A DNA stretch of 64,000 nucleotides, taken from the NCBI GenBank assembly GCA_034440575.1, contig JAOTOL010001661.1, positions 3,070,001 to 3,134,000 of the forward strand. The letters are read 5' to 3'. The DNA is from Imbricaverruca yamaguchii (taxonomy: Eukaryota > Arthropoda > Thecostraca > Neoverrucidae). The notes beneath the pieces were generated by a model. The model did not search any database, had not been told where the DNA came from, and saw only the letters and a program-made list of their open reading frames with translations. Position 1 is the stretch's first letter, and every line of letters begins with the position of its first letter. The position numbers and the translations under genes were made by a program. Positions 32,136-42,935 of this stretch are shown here, one piece after another.

Positions 32136-32456
32136 CTAGACGAGCTGAATATCGATGTTTTGGCTGGCGGCACACGGAAAACAAGAGACCTGGTGCAGCG
32201 ACCTGGCGCCCGGTTGCGCTCGGTTCTGCCGCCCGGCTCCCCTTCCAAACGTGAAATCCAGATCCGCCATGTCATGGTGATGCGTGAATTTCACAGGCGT
32301 AGTGTCGTTGACGCCGACGGTAGTTTCGGCTGCACGAGGCGGAATGCTGTCTGGCAGGGCCCCTCTGATGGAGACCATCCCTGAGCAACTCTGCTGCAGC
32401 AGCGGAAGCAGCACTTTCACCCCCGCCGCGGTGGCCCCGAGCGTCGTGCGCGGCCG
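32136..32456. other. GC-rich flank of the 10-bp array
   Basis: Open in several frames but none recognisable. It could be coding next to the candidate small exon; I cannot show it. Confidence 0.3.
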
Positions 32457-33072
32457 GCGAGACGGGGCGAGACGGGGCGAGACGGGGCGAGTCAGGGAGA
32501 GTCGGGGCGAGACGGGGCGAGACGGGGTGAGACGGGGCGAGACGGGGCGAGACGGGACGAGACGGGGTGAGACGGGGCGAGACGGGGGAGACGGGGCGAG
32601 ACGGGGCGAGACGGGGCGAGACGGGGCGAGACGGGGCGAGACGGGGCGAGACGGGGCGAGACGGGGCGAGACGGGGCGAGACGGGGCGAGACGGGGCGAG
32701 ACGGGGTGAGACGGGGCGAGACGGGGCGAGACGGGGCGAGACGGGGCGAGACGGGGCGAGACGGGGCGAGACGGGGCGAGTCGGGGCGAGACGGGGCGAG
32801 ACGGGGCGAGACGGGGCGAGACGGGGCGAGACGGGGCGAGACGGGGCGAGACGGGGCGAGACGGGGCGAGACGGGGCGAGACGGGGCGAGACGGGGCGAG
32901 TCAGGGCGAGTCGGGGCGAGACGGGGCGAGACGGGGCGAGACGGGGCGAGACGGGGCGAGACGGGGCGAGACGGGGCGAGACGGGGCGAGACGGGGCGAG
33001 TCAGGGCGAGTCGGGGCGAGACGGGGCGAGACGGGGCGAGACGGGGCGAGTCGGGGCGAGACGGGGCGAGAT
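32457..33072. repeat. 10-bp GACGGGGCGA array
   Basis: About 60 copies of a 10-base unit, nearly perfect, with occasional GTCGGGGCGA and GTCAGGGCGA variants and one 9-base unit near 32585. The plus strand is purine-rich with a GGGG run in each unit. Frames of 140 to 265 codons on both strands are artefacts of the array. Confidence 0.98.
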
Positions 33073-33304
33073 GGGACCACACGGGCGGGGTCGCTCGCGA
33101 GCCGGTGCAGAGAGCCGACCGGAAGGGCCGAGGGAGACCGAGTTCGACGCCGTGGCGCGAGTAATTATGTTCTGCGTGTGGAGCCAATACGCCGAGATTC
33201 GACTCATCTTGGCATGGCTGGAGGTTTCGGGTGTGCCGAGGAGGGGAGGTCTGGATCCCCATGGTTTGGTATCTGAAGTTATTTGTCATTTTCCCTATTC
33301 ATTG

Positions 33305-33400
33305 CGGAAATATGTCCTGTAGATAGAGATTTGAACCCACTTGCTTCGTAAGAGATCTCCAGCCTTTCATCTCGGGGTGTAAGCAAAGCACCAACTGCCT
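33305..33400 (-). repeat. Possible tRNA-like repeat, copy 1
   Basis: Read on minus, GGCTGGAGATCTCTTACGAA is followed by GTGGGTTCAAATCTC, which resembles a tRNA B box. A similar stretch occurs on plus at 43130-43205. Resemblance to tRNA is partial and no full cloverleaf was found. Confidence 0.4.
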
Positions 33401-33510
33401 GCCGACTTCAAGGACGACAAGATTGCTAGAGCCCAACTAATTGTTCGAAGGCCTAACAACTACCATCTCCATCCAATCAATGTGCAGTATTTTTGGTGTC
33501 ATTTATTTGG

Positions 33511-34612
33511 CGGATCGGACCCATCAATACACAAGCTCCAACGCCCCAGGCGTGTCGGCACGGCGAGCGGACCCGTCACTACACCAGCTCCAACGCCCCC
33601 AGCGTGTCGGCACGGCGAGCGGACCTGTCACTGCACCAGCTCCAACGCCCCCAGCGTGTCGGCACGGCGAGCGGATCCGTCACTACACCAGCTCCAACGC
33701 CCCCAGACGTGTCGGCACGGCGAGCGGACCCGTCACTGACGCCCCCAGCGTGTCGGCACGGCGAGCGGACCTCCCCAGCTCACGCCCAGGCGTGTCGGCA
33801 CGGCGAGCGGACCTGTCACTGCACCAGCTCTGACGCCCCCAGACGTGTCGGCACGGCGAGCGGACCTGTCACTGCACCAGCTCTGACGCACCCAGCGTGT
33901 CGGCACGGCGAGAACAGCCACGCCCCAGGGTGAGCGGACCCATCACGCACCAGCCAACGCGGGGGAGGGCGGTCGGCGGCGAGCGGACCCGTACTGCACA
34001 GCTCCACGCCCCAGTGTGTCGGCACGGCGAGCGGACCCATCACTACACCAGCTCTGACGCCCCCAGCGTGTCGGCACGGCGAGCGGACCCGTCACTGCAC
34101 CAGCTCTGACGCCCCAGGCGTGTCGGCACGGCGGGCGGACCCGTCACTGCACCAGCTCTGACGCCCCCAGCGTGTCGGCACGGCGAGCGGACCCATCACT
34201 GCACCAGCTCCAACGCCCCCAGGCGTGTCGGCACGGCGAGCGGACCCGTCACTGCACCAGCTCCAACGCCCCCAGCGTGTCGGCACGGCGAGCGGACCCG
34301 TCACTGCACCAGCTCTGACGCCCCCAGGCGTGTCGGCACGGCGAGCGGACCCGTCACTGCACCAGCTCCAACGCCCCCAGCGTGTCGGCACGGCGAGCGG
34401 ACCCGTCACTGCACCAGCTCTGACGCCCCCAGCGTGTCGGCACGGCGAGCGGACCCATCACTACACCAGCTCTGACGCCCCCAGGCGTGTCGGCACGGCG
34501 AGCGGACCCATCACTACACCAGCTCTGACGCCCCCAGCGTGTCGGCACGGCGAGCGGACCCGTCACTGCACCAGCTCTGACGCCCCCAGCGTGTCGGCAC
34601 AGCGGGCGGACC
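33511..34612. repeat. 52-bp minisatellite
   Basis: About 20 copies of a unit of 52 or 53 bases containing GTGTCGGCACGGCGAGCGGA, TCACTGCACCAGCTC and GACGCCCCCAG. Variants differ in GAC/AAC and CCAG/CCAGG. Several units near 33735-34010 carry deletions. The open frames on both strands are by-products. Confidence 0.97.
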
Positions 34613-34751
34613 GGAACGTACCGCCGACCCACCTGAATGGCAATGAGTCAGGAAGGACCGTGGAAGTGAGGGGGAAACGGGTGATGGTACGGGGTAAGAC
34701 TGCAATGTACAGCTGTTGGCTGAGAGAGAAAAAGAAGAGATAGAGAGTAAA

Positions 34752-35172
34752 TTGGTGAGTGAGTGAGTGAGTGCGTGAGTGAGTGAGTGAGTGATTGAGT
34801 TAGTTAGTTAGTGAGTGAGTGAGTGAGTGAGTGAGTGAGTGAGTGAGTGAGTGAGTGAGTGAGTGAGTGAGTGAGTGAGTGAGTGAGTGAGTGAGTGAGT
34901 AGGTGGGTGGGTGAGTGAGTGAGTGAGTGAGTGAGTGAGTGAGTGAGTTAGTTAGTGAGTGAGTGAGTGATTGAGTTAGTGAGTGAGTGAGTGAGTGAGT
35001 GAGTGAGTGAGTGAGTGAGAGAGTGAGTAGGTGGGTAGGTGAGTGAGTGAGTGAGTGAGTGAGTGAGTGAGTGAGTGAGTGAGTGAGTGAGTGAGTGAGT
35101 GAGTGAGTGAGTGAGTGAGTGAGTGAGTGATTGAGTGAGTGAGTGAGTGAGTGGGTGAGTGAGTGAGTGAGC
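34752..35172. repeat. (GTGA)n microsatellite
   Basis: About 420 bases of the tetranucleotide GTGA with interruptions such as TTAGTTAG and AGGTGGGTGG. Minus-strand frames of the form SLTH repeated come from it. Confidence 0.98.
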
Positions 35173-38100
35173 GAGGAAACGGGTGACGGAACGGAGCAAG
35201 ATTGCGATGTACGGCTGTCGGCTGGGAAAGCGAGGCCATGCAAACCGTATATCCTCGGATTCGAAAGTGGTTGGCTGAATGGATTCTTGGTGCATTCAGT
35301 CTTGCAACATTTCGTAAGCCAAATCAATGGCTGTCATAATACATATATTACGTTTAAGTGGCGTGCAACATGGCACGTCCAATGCTTTAATCAGGCTCTA
35401 TGAGCAATGCCATTTTATGTCGTCGTCTATTATCACAAAGGTACTGATGCAGATTCTCCTCAGACTTGGAGATGGTGCCCACGGTGTCCAATGCATTCCG
35501 GGTTTTCCGTAATGTCGAGTGGCAGCAGAAAGACAAGATTTGTAATGTCCTCTTATGCATCTGTTCTGCACATCTTCTCAAAATAATCAGTCCAGATCAA
35601 GACAGGCCATTGTCCTGGGACGGGTGAAAGTGTAGTTTGTTCCGAAATCTTCGAAGTGCCGTCATTCGGAGTAGGTGCAACAGACTGGCACCAAGTTTAG
35701 GTCACGCTGCTCTTCCATCAAGACGAACAACTTCCGATCTGGAAAATGTAAGCAAAGTTAAGTTTACAGACCAGAGATCAGGTCAATTTCCATGTTTTTC
35801 CGCATTGTGTGTGGACAATTGAAAGAGAGTATTTTGTCATGTTGAGGATGATAAAGAGCATGCATTACGTATTCCGGGTTCAATGATGTGTCAAAGGGAA
35901 AATTCGCCAGGTGCGGCCACCTATCATGTGCATTCTATGCGATGTCATCTTATACAGAATGTTGCCTTTCCTCGCCAAATGAATTTGAATTTAATTTTCG
36001 CGCCGCCTAGGTCGTGCGACATGACACTGAATAGCCAACGAATGGCCCGAGATGATCTGACCTCGTGCAACATAATCTGACTTGATTTAACCTTTTGTTA
36101 AACTACATTCCAAAACTGTACACTTTGGCGAAGGTCAAATAAATCGCTTCACTAATATATAAACTATTTCAGCGTGACGTGAGGTTAGGTCACGAGATCA
36201 AAATCTATACAATCACATCCTATGTCATCGTCTTGGTCCGGTTTGTGAATTTTAATTGACTATAATGGGCTTATAGTTCATTTTGAGTTCAAAATTTGCA
36301 ACGCACCGCATAGGCCTGAGGTTATATTTGCTTCGTGCAGATGGATAATCCCCTCCCTCCCCGAGTCTTTCCGAGTCTTAACTCAAACACACAGGAATTG
36401 ACAGGGACAATTTCACCGTAAAGCTTCTGTTACTCGCCTCAGAACTGCAATGTGGACAAACTAATCGTCGGGTGGAACTCGAAAACTTGAACCCATATAA
36501 AATGATACAGAAATAGGGTCAGTACATCGTAAAATAAAACTTCCATATCGATGACCTTCATTGGTCTGTGCCCTCGTTTGTAACCAGGGGAAATGATTCA
36601 ACGTTCCGTAAGCTATCAAAGAGGTTTTCGTTTCCTTGCTCTAAACTTGATTCGGATTGAACACGTGTGTTACAGAATGCATTAACATCATTAATTATGC
36701 AAGGAAGTGGAGTAATATTATTAGGTTGCATGCACCAAACATTCCCTTAAACATTTTGCCGTCAATGCATGTCTCGGTGCGACAACAATCGCGCCATGCG
36801 CCGGGGATTGCATAGGAGCTTCTTACATATCTACATCTCATAATCTTCAAACCAATACTCAATACAGTACAGTGCTGCAGGTTCAATACTAAATACAGTA
36901 CTCAATCGCCGCTCTGATGAAGTGAACCAATACGTTTTCTAACCAAATATATTGGTTGGTCAGTTTATTGTTTAGTATAAACGCAGATGTCTAGCACATT
37001 TGTTACAGCCAACAAGTTTGTTGATAAAGTCAAGCCGGATACGCCTCTGTCTTTAAAGTTGATCTGTATTCTACTTCTGTCGTGGGAATCTATGCTCCGG
37101 TTCAACGTAGATTGACTCTTGTGCTCCTCCACAATGGGGCAGTGCTTAGCTCAACGCAAGGAATGAAGGTCGCTGAGCATAGCTAATTCGGAGAACAATT
37201 GACTGCAGCGGTATTTTCCACAACGGCATTTCAGTTTCGCGCAAACCCGTGAACAAAAATAGTGCTAAACACCGCCGGGCACCATCACGCCGCTGGCCAA
37301 TCGAGTCTGTTTGTCTTTCCCGACGCTTTCGTCGTGCCCCTCCTCAACGGATTCCATCTTCAATCAGGTAACCGTATTTGCTCGGCCAATTCTCGGCCCG
37401 CTGCTGTCTCGAGGCGCGTCGGAGCCGGGCGAGACAAACTGACGCTTTTCATCCGCACACCGCCAATTGCTTTGTGTGGACACAGCGGACGGCTCCGGAC
37501 GTTCTCGTCGGGGCCATATATCAGCAGTACTCCGCTTCTGAAATGGGCAGTAGCGCCAGGAGACCTTTCGTGAGAGCACACCAGACAGGTCGATGGCAGA
37601 CTGAAGTGCATAGCCGCACCAGCAGCTCTCCTTTCTCTTGATTGGTGGTGGTGGCCTGATGCAGTATAACTTTCATGCACGGCGTAATTTTATTGTCCAC
37701 AGTCAATACTTGGACAGGGGAGCATGTTTAAAGCTTGAGTGCACTTCAGGAAGCTTAAAGTTATAGAGTACACCGGCAACTTGTGGCATTATGTTGCTCA
37801 AGTTGAGTTAGCTGCTGTCCGGCGAGCCGAAGCTGGCAACCAGCAATTCCTCGGCGTTTCTGGAATAGCTAATGAGCGAAATTGCGCACCGGGCTGAAAC
37901 TTGCTGGACGTCTTCATTCATCAATTTAACGTACTGTGCAAATACGCGTCCTCTGGCTATGTTAGGTTAGTGATCCAGATTCGATGAAACTAGATTACCT
38001 CCAAGACGCTTGGACACTCATAACTTTCTTCAGAATCCGACAGATCGTCCTAGGCATGGATCTACTACGAACCATAATAAGAGGAAGTGGGGAGAGATAG

Positions 38101-38552
38101 TGAGGAAAGAGGAAAGCCGGGTAGGGAAAATGGTCACTCACTCTATTGCGTTTATCGGCGTTGCTACTTTCATCAAGAAGAAATGTTGTTGTGAGATGCT
38201 TTCCTCCGATGGCCAGTGCGCGGTAAGATGTTCCGGGTTCCTGTTGTTCAACGTTTTTCGGAAATTTATTTTATTTGTTCATGTCGATATACTTCCAGCA
38301 AATTGCGTGGGCCGAAGGAACTGTCGGGGGAAGCTAGGGAAGATATATTTGCATGAAATGCTCATTATGAACGGTGTTCGACTGTTAAGATCGATGGTGT
38401 TCGCTTCAGCACTGCATCTGAAGCTGTAGAATTTATTGTGCCGATCTGGAAGCGCCGATGTAGACAGTCGAAATAAATATTCTGTTCTGGCTCCGCATTG
38501 CCCTGAAGATATTTTACAGATCAGGAAGTTATTATAATAGTATGCGAATTGA
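35173..38552. other. No recognised feature
   Basis: About 3.4 kb of unique-looking DNA. A possible splice donor, CAATCAG|GTAACCG, ends an open frame near 37366, but no partner exon was found. I recognise no gene or element. Confidence 0.45.
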
Positions 38553-38717
38553 AACACTGCAATTTCGGATGGTGTATTCTTATCTGTTGAAAAGATGGTT
38601 AGGACGCTACTCAACTGGCTCATTTTCGGATTTCACCCAAACGAGCTTCCGCTGCGTCACCTGATCATGAACCTAGATGGACCCACCAGTAACAACGTTG
38701 CCTTCAACGGTGAATAA
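38553..38717 (+). pseudogene. Fragment resembling an HxNELPLRHL repeat-family protein
   Basis: A 54-codon frame from an upstream stop to TAA reads VEKMVRTLLNWLIFGFHPN, then ELPLRHLIMNLDGPTSNN and ends VAFNGE. The block LNWLxxGxHxNELPLRHLxxxLDGxTxxNxFxG recalls an uncharacterised protein, often multi-copy, that I have seen in several invertebrate genomes. That recollection is from memory and unchecked. The fragment has stops on both sides and is most likely a relic of a mobile element. Confidence 0.45.
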
Positions 38718-38919
38718 GTTGTCATCCGTCGTATCATTCTAATTATTTCTTGTGTAAGCGAGGGGACATGGCATCATAAAGTGCCTCCGATAGTGATTTA
38801 TCAAGTAAATTTCTGGTCGTTGTTGACATTTCAAATTGTTGTGATACGGTGCTATCGAAATTAAATCTTCATTAGAAGACGTCTGGACTCATCTATATGT
38901 GTCTCTCTCCCTCCATCGC

Positions 38920-38994
38920 TCTCTCACTCACTCACTCACCCACTCACTCACTCACTCACTCACTCACTCACTCACTCACTCACTCACTCTCTCT

Positions 38995-39063
<69 letters not shown>
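38920..39063. repeat. (CACT)n followed by (CT)n
   Basis: A run of CTCA tetranucleotides of about 70 bases passes into a (CT)n tract of about 65 bases. Confidence 0.98.
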
Positions 39064-39064
<1 letters not shown>

Positions 39065-39670
39065 GTTTTACTTCACATGGCTACATGTTAGGGAACTACC
39101 ATTCATGACACAACGAAAGGAGTGCATGTTGGATCGAATACAGTATCGTCGTACTATGCTATACAGTAAGAATAGTCTTAACTAACGATTTCTAGCGTGG
39201 AATAAATGGTGTCAAAAACCATACGTCTCGCTTCTGTGGAATAGAAACCACCTGATGTCATGCCATACTTGTGGTCCTCGAAACGCCCTTGATCACATTT
39301 CAGGCCAATTTGAGAAAACCGATGGCACATATTCACCATAAAGAAGGATCCATATTTTTGCATGATGTAACGCAGAAATCAGATGCCGTTCCCGGAGGCA
39401 ACACGTGCCAGCCTATTGCAAGGCACAGGGCATTATCAGCAGCATCACTCCCGGGCACCGAGAGGACGGCCGATGCGCTAGATCCGCTTTCCCAGAATGG
39501 CGAGTTCAACGTCCGAGATCCGGCGAGTATCTTGGGTTAGTGCCGGCTCATTTGAATTCGCACTGCCTGATACGGTTTATCTCGATGCGTTCCGTAATGG
39601 GCGCCGGCGGAACGTGCGCAGCTTCCGACTAATTCGGCACGACACGAGGCGCCGGCATTCCCACGGTCCT
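39064..39670. other. No recognised feature
   Basis: Unique-looking sequence before the 23-bp array. Confidence 0.45.
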
Positions 39671-40053
39671 GGTGGCACGAGCGCCCCTGTCGGTCTGGCA
39701 CGAGCGCCCCTGTCGGTCTGGCATGAGCGCCCATGTCGGTCTGGCACGAGCGCCTCTGTCGGTCTGGCACGAGCGCCTCTGTCGGTCTGGCACGAGCGCC
39801 TCGGTCGGTCTGGCACGAGCGCCTCGGTCGGTCTGGCACGAGCGCCTCGGTCGGTCTGGCACGAGCGCCTCTGTCGGTCTGGCACGAGCGCCCCTGTCGG
39901 TCTGGCACGAGCGCCCCTGTCGGTCTGGCACGAGCGCCTCGGTCGGTCTGGCACGAGCGCCTCGGTCGGTCTGGCACGAGCGCCTCGGTCGGTCTGGCAC
40001 GAGCGCCTCGGTCGGTCTGGCACGAGCGCCTCTGTTGATCTGGCACGTGGCGC
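39671..40053. repeat. 23-bp GTCGGTCTGGCACGAGCGCC array
   Basis: About 16 near-perfect copies of a 23-base unit. Three units equal 69 bases, so frames on both strands stay open through the array. These are not genes. Confidence 0.97.
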
Positions 40054-41089
40054 TTCACCGATGCCAGAGTGTGTTCTGAAGCGTTGGTGACGGGCAGCCC
40101 GGTCAGAGCCCTGACCGACACCAGGTTCAGAAGCGTTGTAGACGGGTGACAGGAGATTGACGGGGAGTATTTTCTCAGATTTACAGCTGAAGAACGGACC
40201 TGATGAGTGCTCCAGGCAACATTCTTCACCTGATTCGCACCATTCATCAACGTTACTTGTAAGAGTAGTCACGATTTTCCCTCCCCACAAAGAAGCGTGC
40301 TGGACCGCCATAAGCTCGGCTAAACATTACATCTTCCAAAGCCAATTTCGTTCGGAAAAGTTCCTTCAGTCGATAGTTAGTTCCAGACTACAGACGGCAT
40401 CAAGGGGAAGGGATCCTCAGTTCGGTTGCCCGGTCGTTGACTCAAAGTCTCGCTGTGAAGTTATTTTGTGGAAATGTCGAACAGTAGCGAATCAACGACA
40501 TTAGCCCGGTATACAGCGGAAGTTGCTGAACGGAAAGGAATGGTCCCGAAAGGATTTTTCAAGTCGCTTCAGATGAGATCGTGCTTCCCCCGACCGCATT
40601 ACGATTGCGTGTAATTGGACGGACTTGTGCGTTCAGTCCGTCAGCCAGGCAGTCTGCAACGATAGCGTGGTGCACAAGCTCAGGAGGGCAGCTGCGCACT
40701 ACTAATGACGAGTCGCAGCAGCAGCCTGGGTCCGCAACAGCTGAGGCCAGCCGACGCGGTTGGCCGATGGCGAGATCAGATCCGGGAGTTTGACGCTATA
40801 GAAGGATGTCGTTCGTAGAGCATCGATGTAATCATGGATGTCTTGCGTAGAGTGAATGATAGAACGCTACGAGCTGACTTTATACATTCCGAGCATAATA
40901 TAACCACATACAAATACTTTACTCGAAGTGTGAAATATTAGGTTATATGCCTTTCTTGATATGCCGTGTGTCCGAATGACCCAGCTATCAGTGCACGATC
41001 CACATCTAGTCGAATGGTGCATTTATTTTTATGCTGTTAACATCCAACTAAAGTTTTCCATGAATGATCTTCCTGGCGTACAGCATAGT
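40054..41089. other. No recognised feature
   Basis: Nothing I can name. Confidence 0.45.
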
Positions 41090-41790
41090 CTTTGCGTAGA
41101 TATCTTATAGCAGCGCAGTTATGTAACGGAGTTATAGCGCAGTTATATAGTAGAGTTTTTGAGCAGTGACATAGCGGAGTTATAACGCAGGTGCATGGTG
41201 GAGCTTAGCGCAGTTATATAGGAGTTCAAGCGCATTCGACAATACAGCATAGTTCAAGATGTCGAGATGCAATGTCGCAGGACGTGCCTTCAGCGTATGT
41301 CAGGTCATAAGGACGAAAATTGTTCCATTTGATGTATTGGCATCGATTGACCTAGGCTCACCTGATCTGACAAGTATCAGTGAATCTTAATCTATGCCTA
41401 CCCTGACTTTCACCTGTGTCCTGAAACATCGGTGAGGGTGACTATAGAGGGGACCCATTCATTTCCAGTTTATCTCAAGGTCGAATGCCATATTATGCCG
41501 TCGTGTTAAACTTTGTTAGCAAATACCACGGATAAAGAATGGGCACTGCGGCATGTACAAATAAATATACAACAGAGAAAGGATGGGTAGTGTGGCATAC
41601 ACAAAGAAATATACGGCGGACGAAGGAGGCATAGGGCATTATTCACAGACAAATATACATCGGAGAGAGAATGGATAGTGCGGTAAGATTTAAGGGTAAT
41701 ATTCAGCGGAGGAGTGAGATGTAGCGCGGAATTACGTGCATACAACAGAAGTACTTAGCCGAGAAAGGAAAGATAGTGCGGAATTATACA
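41090..41790. repeat. Two diverged arrays: AGCGCAGTTAT and a ~56-bp unit
   Basis: From 41100 to 41225 the motif AGCGCAGTTATATAG or CGGAGTTATA recurs every 15 to 20 bases. From 41525 to 41790 a looser unit of about 56 bases repeats about five times, with AATATACAGCGGAGAAAGGA and ATAGTGCGGCAT as landmarks. Confidence 0.6.
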
Positions 41791-42114
41791 GCGGAGAACC
41801 AGATGTCGTGTGGTCTTCTCAAACTACCACATCGCCCGCGAACTGTCCGCACAAATTCAGGAGTATGTGCCGTGGTAATCATCGACAGTCCGGCCTTGTA
41901 CTTTGTAAAATTATTATGTAGAATATGCGTCCCAAGGACGAACGGACGCACAACAAACGGACAACCAACCAATCATGAATGAGAACGGGAGCAGCTACCC
42001 CCAACCTTTCAGTATCTCCTCGGAGTTCTTTTCGGTTGCAGTGCATAGAAGAAGCAACCGTAAAATTCCTGACCCCATGACCGAGATAGTTCCTGCTGCT
42101 TGTAATCACATTAA

Positions 42115-42931
42115 CCCGCGCCGTCTTCCCTGTCAAATCCTCCTACCCGTCTCCGGGGGGTTAAAGACCCCCCTCTAAAAACCAAACTAAGCATCGCACG
42201 AAAACGAAAGAGGTGTCATCGGAAAGCGCTCGACGAGTAGGGTCAGGGTCCACCCCCCAAACAAGAAATTCCAAAAAGTGACGTCACCAGGGGGGCTAGA
42301 TTTTCACGACTTTTCACGACTTGCATTGTTTTTTACTCTGGGGAGCTCAATTTGGTAGATAGATGAAAAAAAATAATTTTGAATGAGAAAATGACAGCGA
42401 AATCGACAAGGGCTATAATTTTTGCCCCCCCAATTTTTTTTGAAATTTCAAAATTTTGAGTTTTCATGTTTTCTTTAATATTCCTTCTCCAATGGGTAGA
42501 GCAGACCGAGAAATATTGTTGGAAGTCAACTTGCTCCAATACAAAATGCTTACTTTACCCAGAATCCTGTGTTTGAACTGCAAGATGGCAAATGTGCAAA
42601 ATTTATATGTAGTTAAAAACGAAACAAATGAAGAATTCAACTTTTACGTTTTGTTGCATCCGTAAAGATAAGCAAACGCTGAAAGTTCCATTAAAATATC
42701 TGTATCTGTTAAAGCGTAACGACTGGTTGAACTTTTTTGGAGGTGACCTCACTTGACCTTGACTAACTCCTTGACCCTAGATGACCTGACCTAAAAATTA
42801 TGAATCAGCATGTCAAATTGATGTGGAAAAAGGTATGTCACATTTGGGCGCGCTGCCGTGCGCCGTTCGTCTGCTATCTGCGAAAAACCTGAGGGGGGCG
42901 GTTGAAGACCCCTCCCCCGAGACGGGACGGG
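42115..42931. mobile_element. piggyBac-like MITE, copy 3
   Basis: An 817-base element lies between TTAA (42111-42114) and TTAA (42932-42935). Its ends are CCCGCGCCGTC and CCCGTCCCGTC, and its interior matches copies 1 and 2 along the whole length in the same orientation. No transposase frame is present. Confidence 0.9.
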
Positions 42932-42935
42932 TTAA

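Noticed and set aside
32284..33322. Gly/Arg/Asp-rich frame on plus and Ser/Pro/Arg-rich frame on minus
   Set aside because: Both are readings of a 10-bp array.
34800..35327. SLTH-repeat frame of 175 codons
   Set aside because: It is a reading of the (GTGA)n microsatellite.
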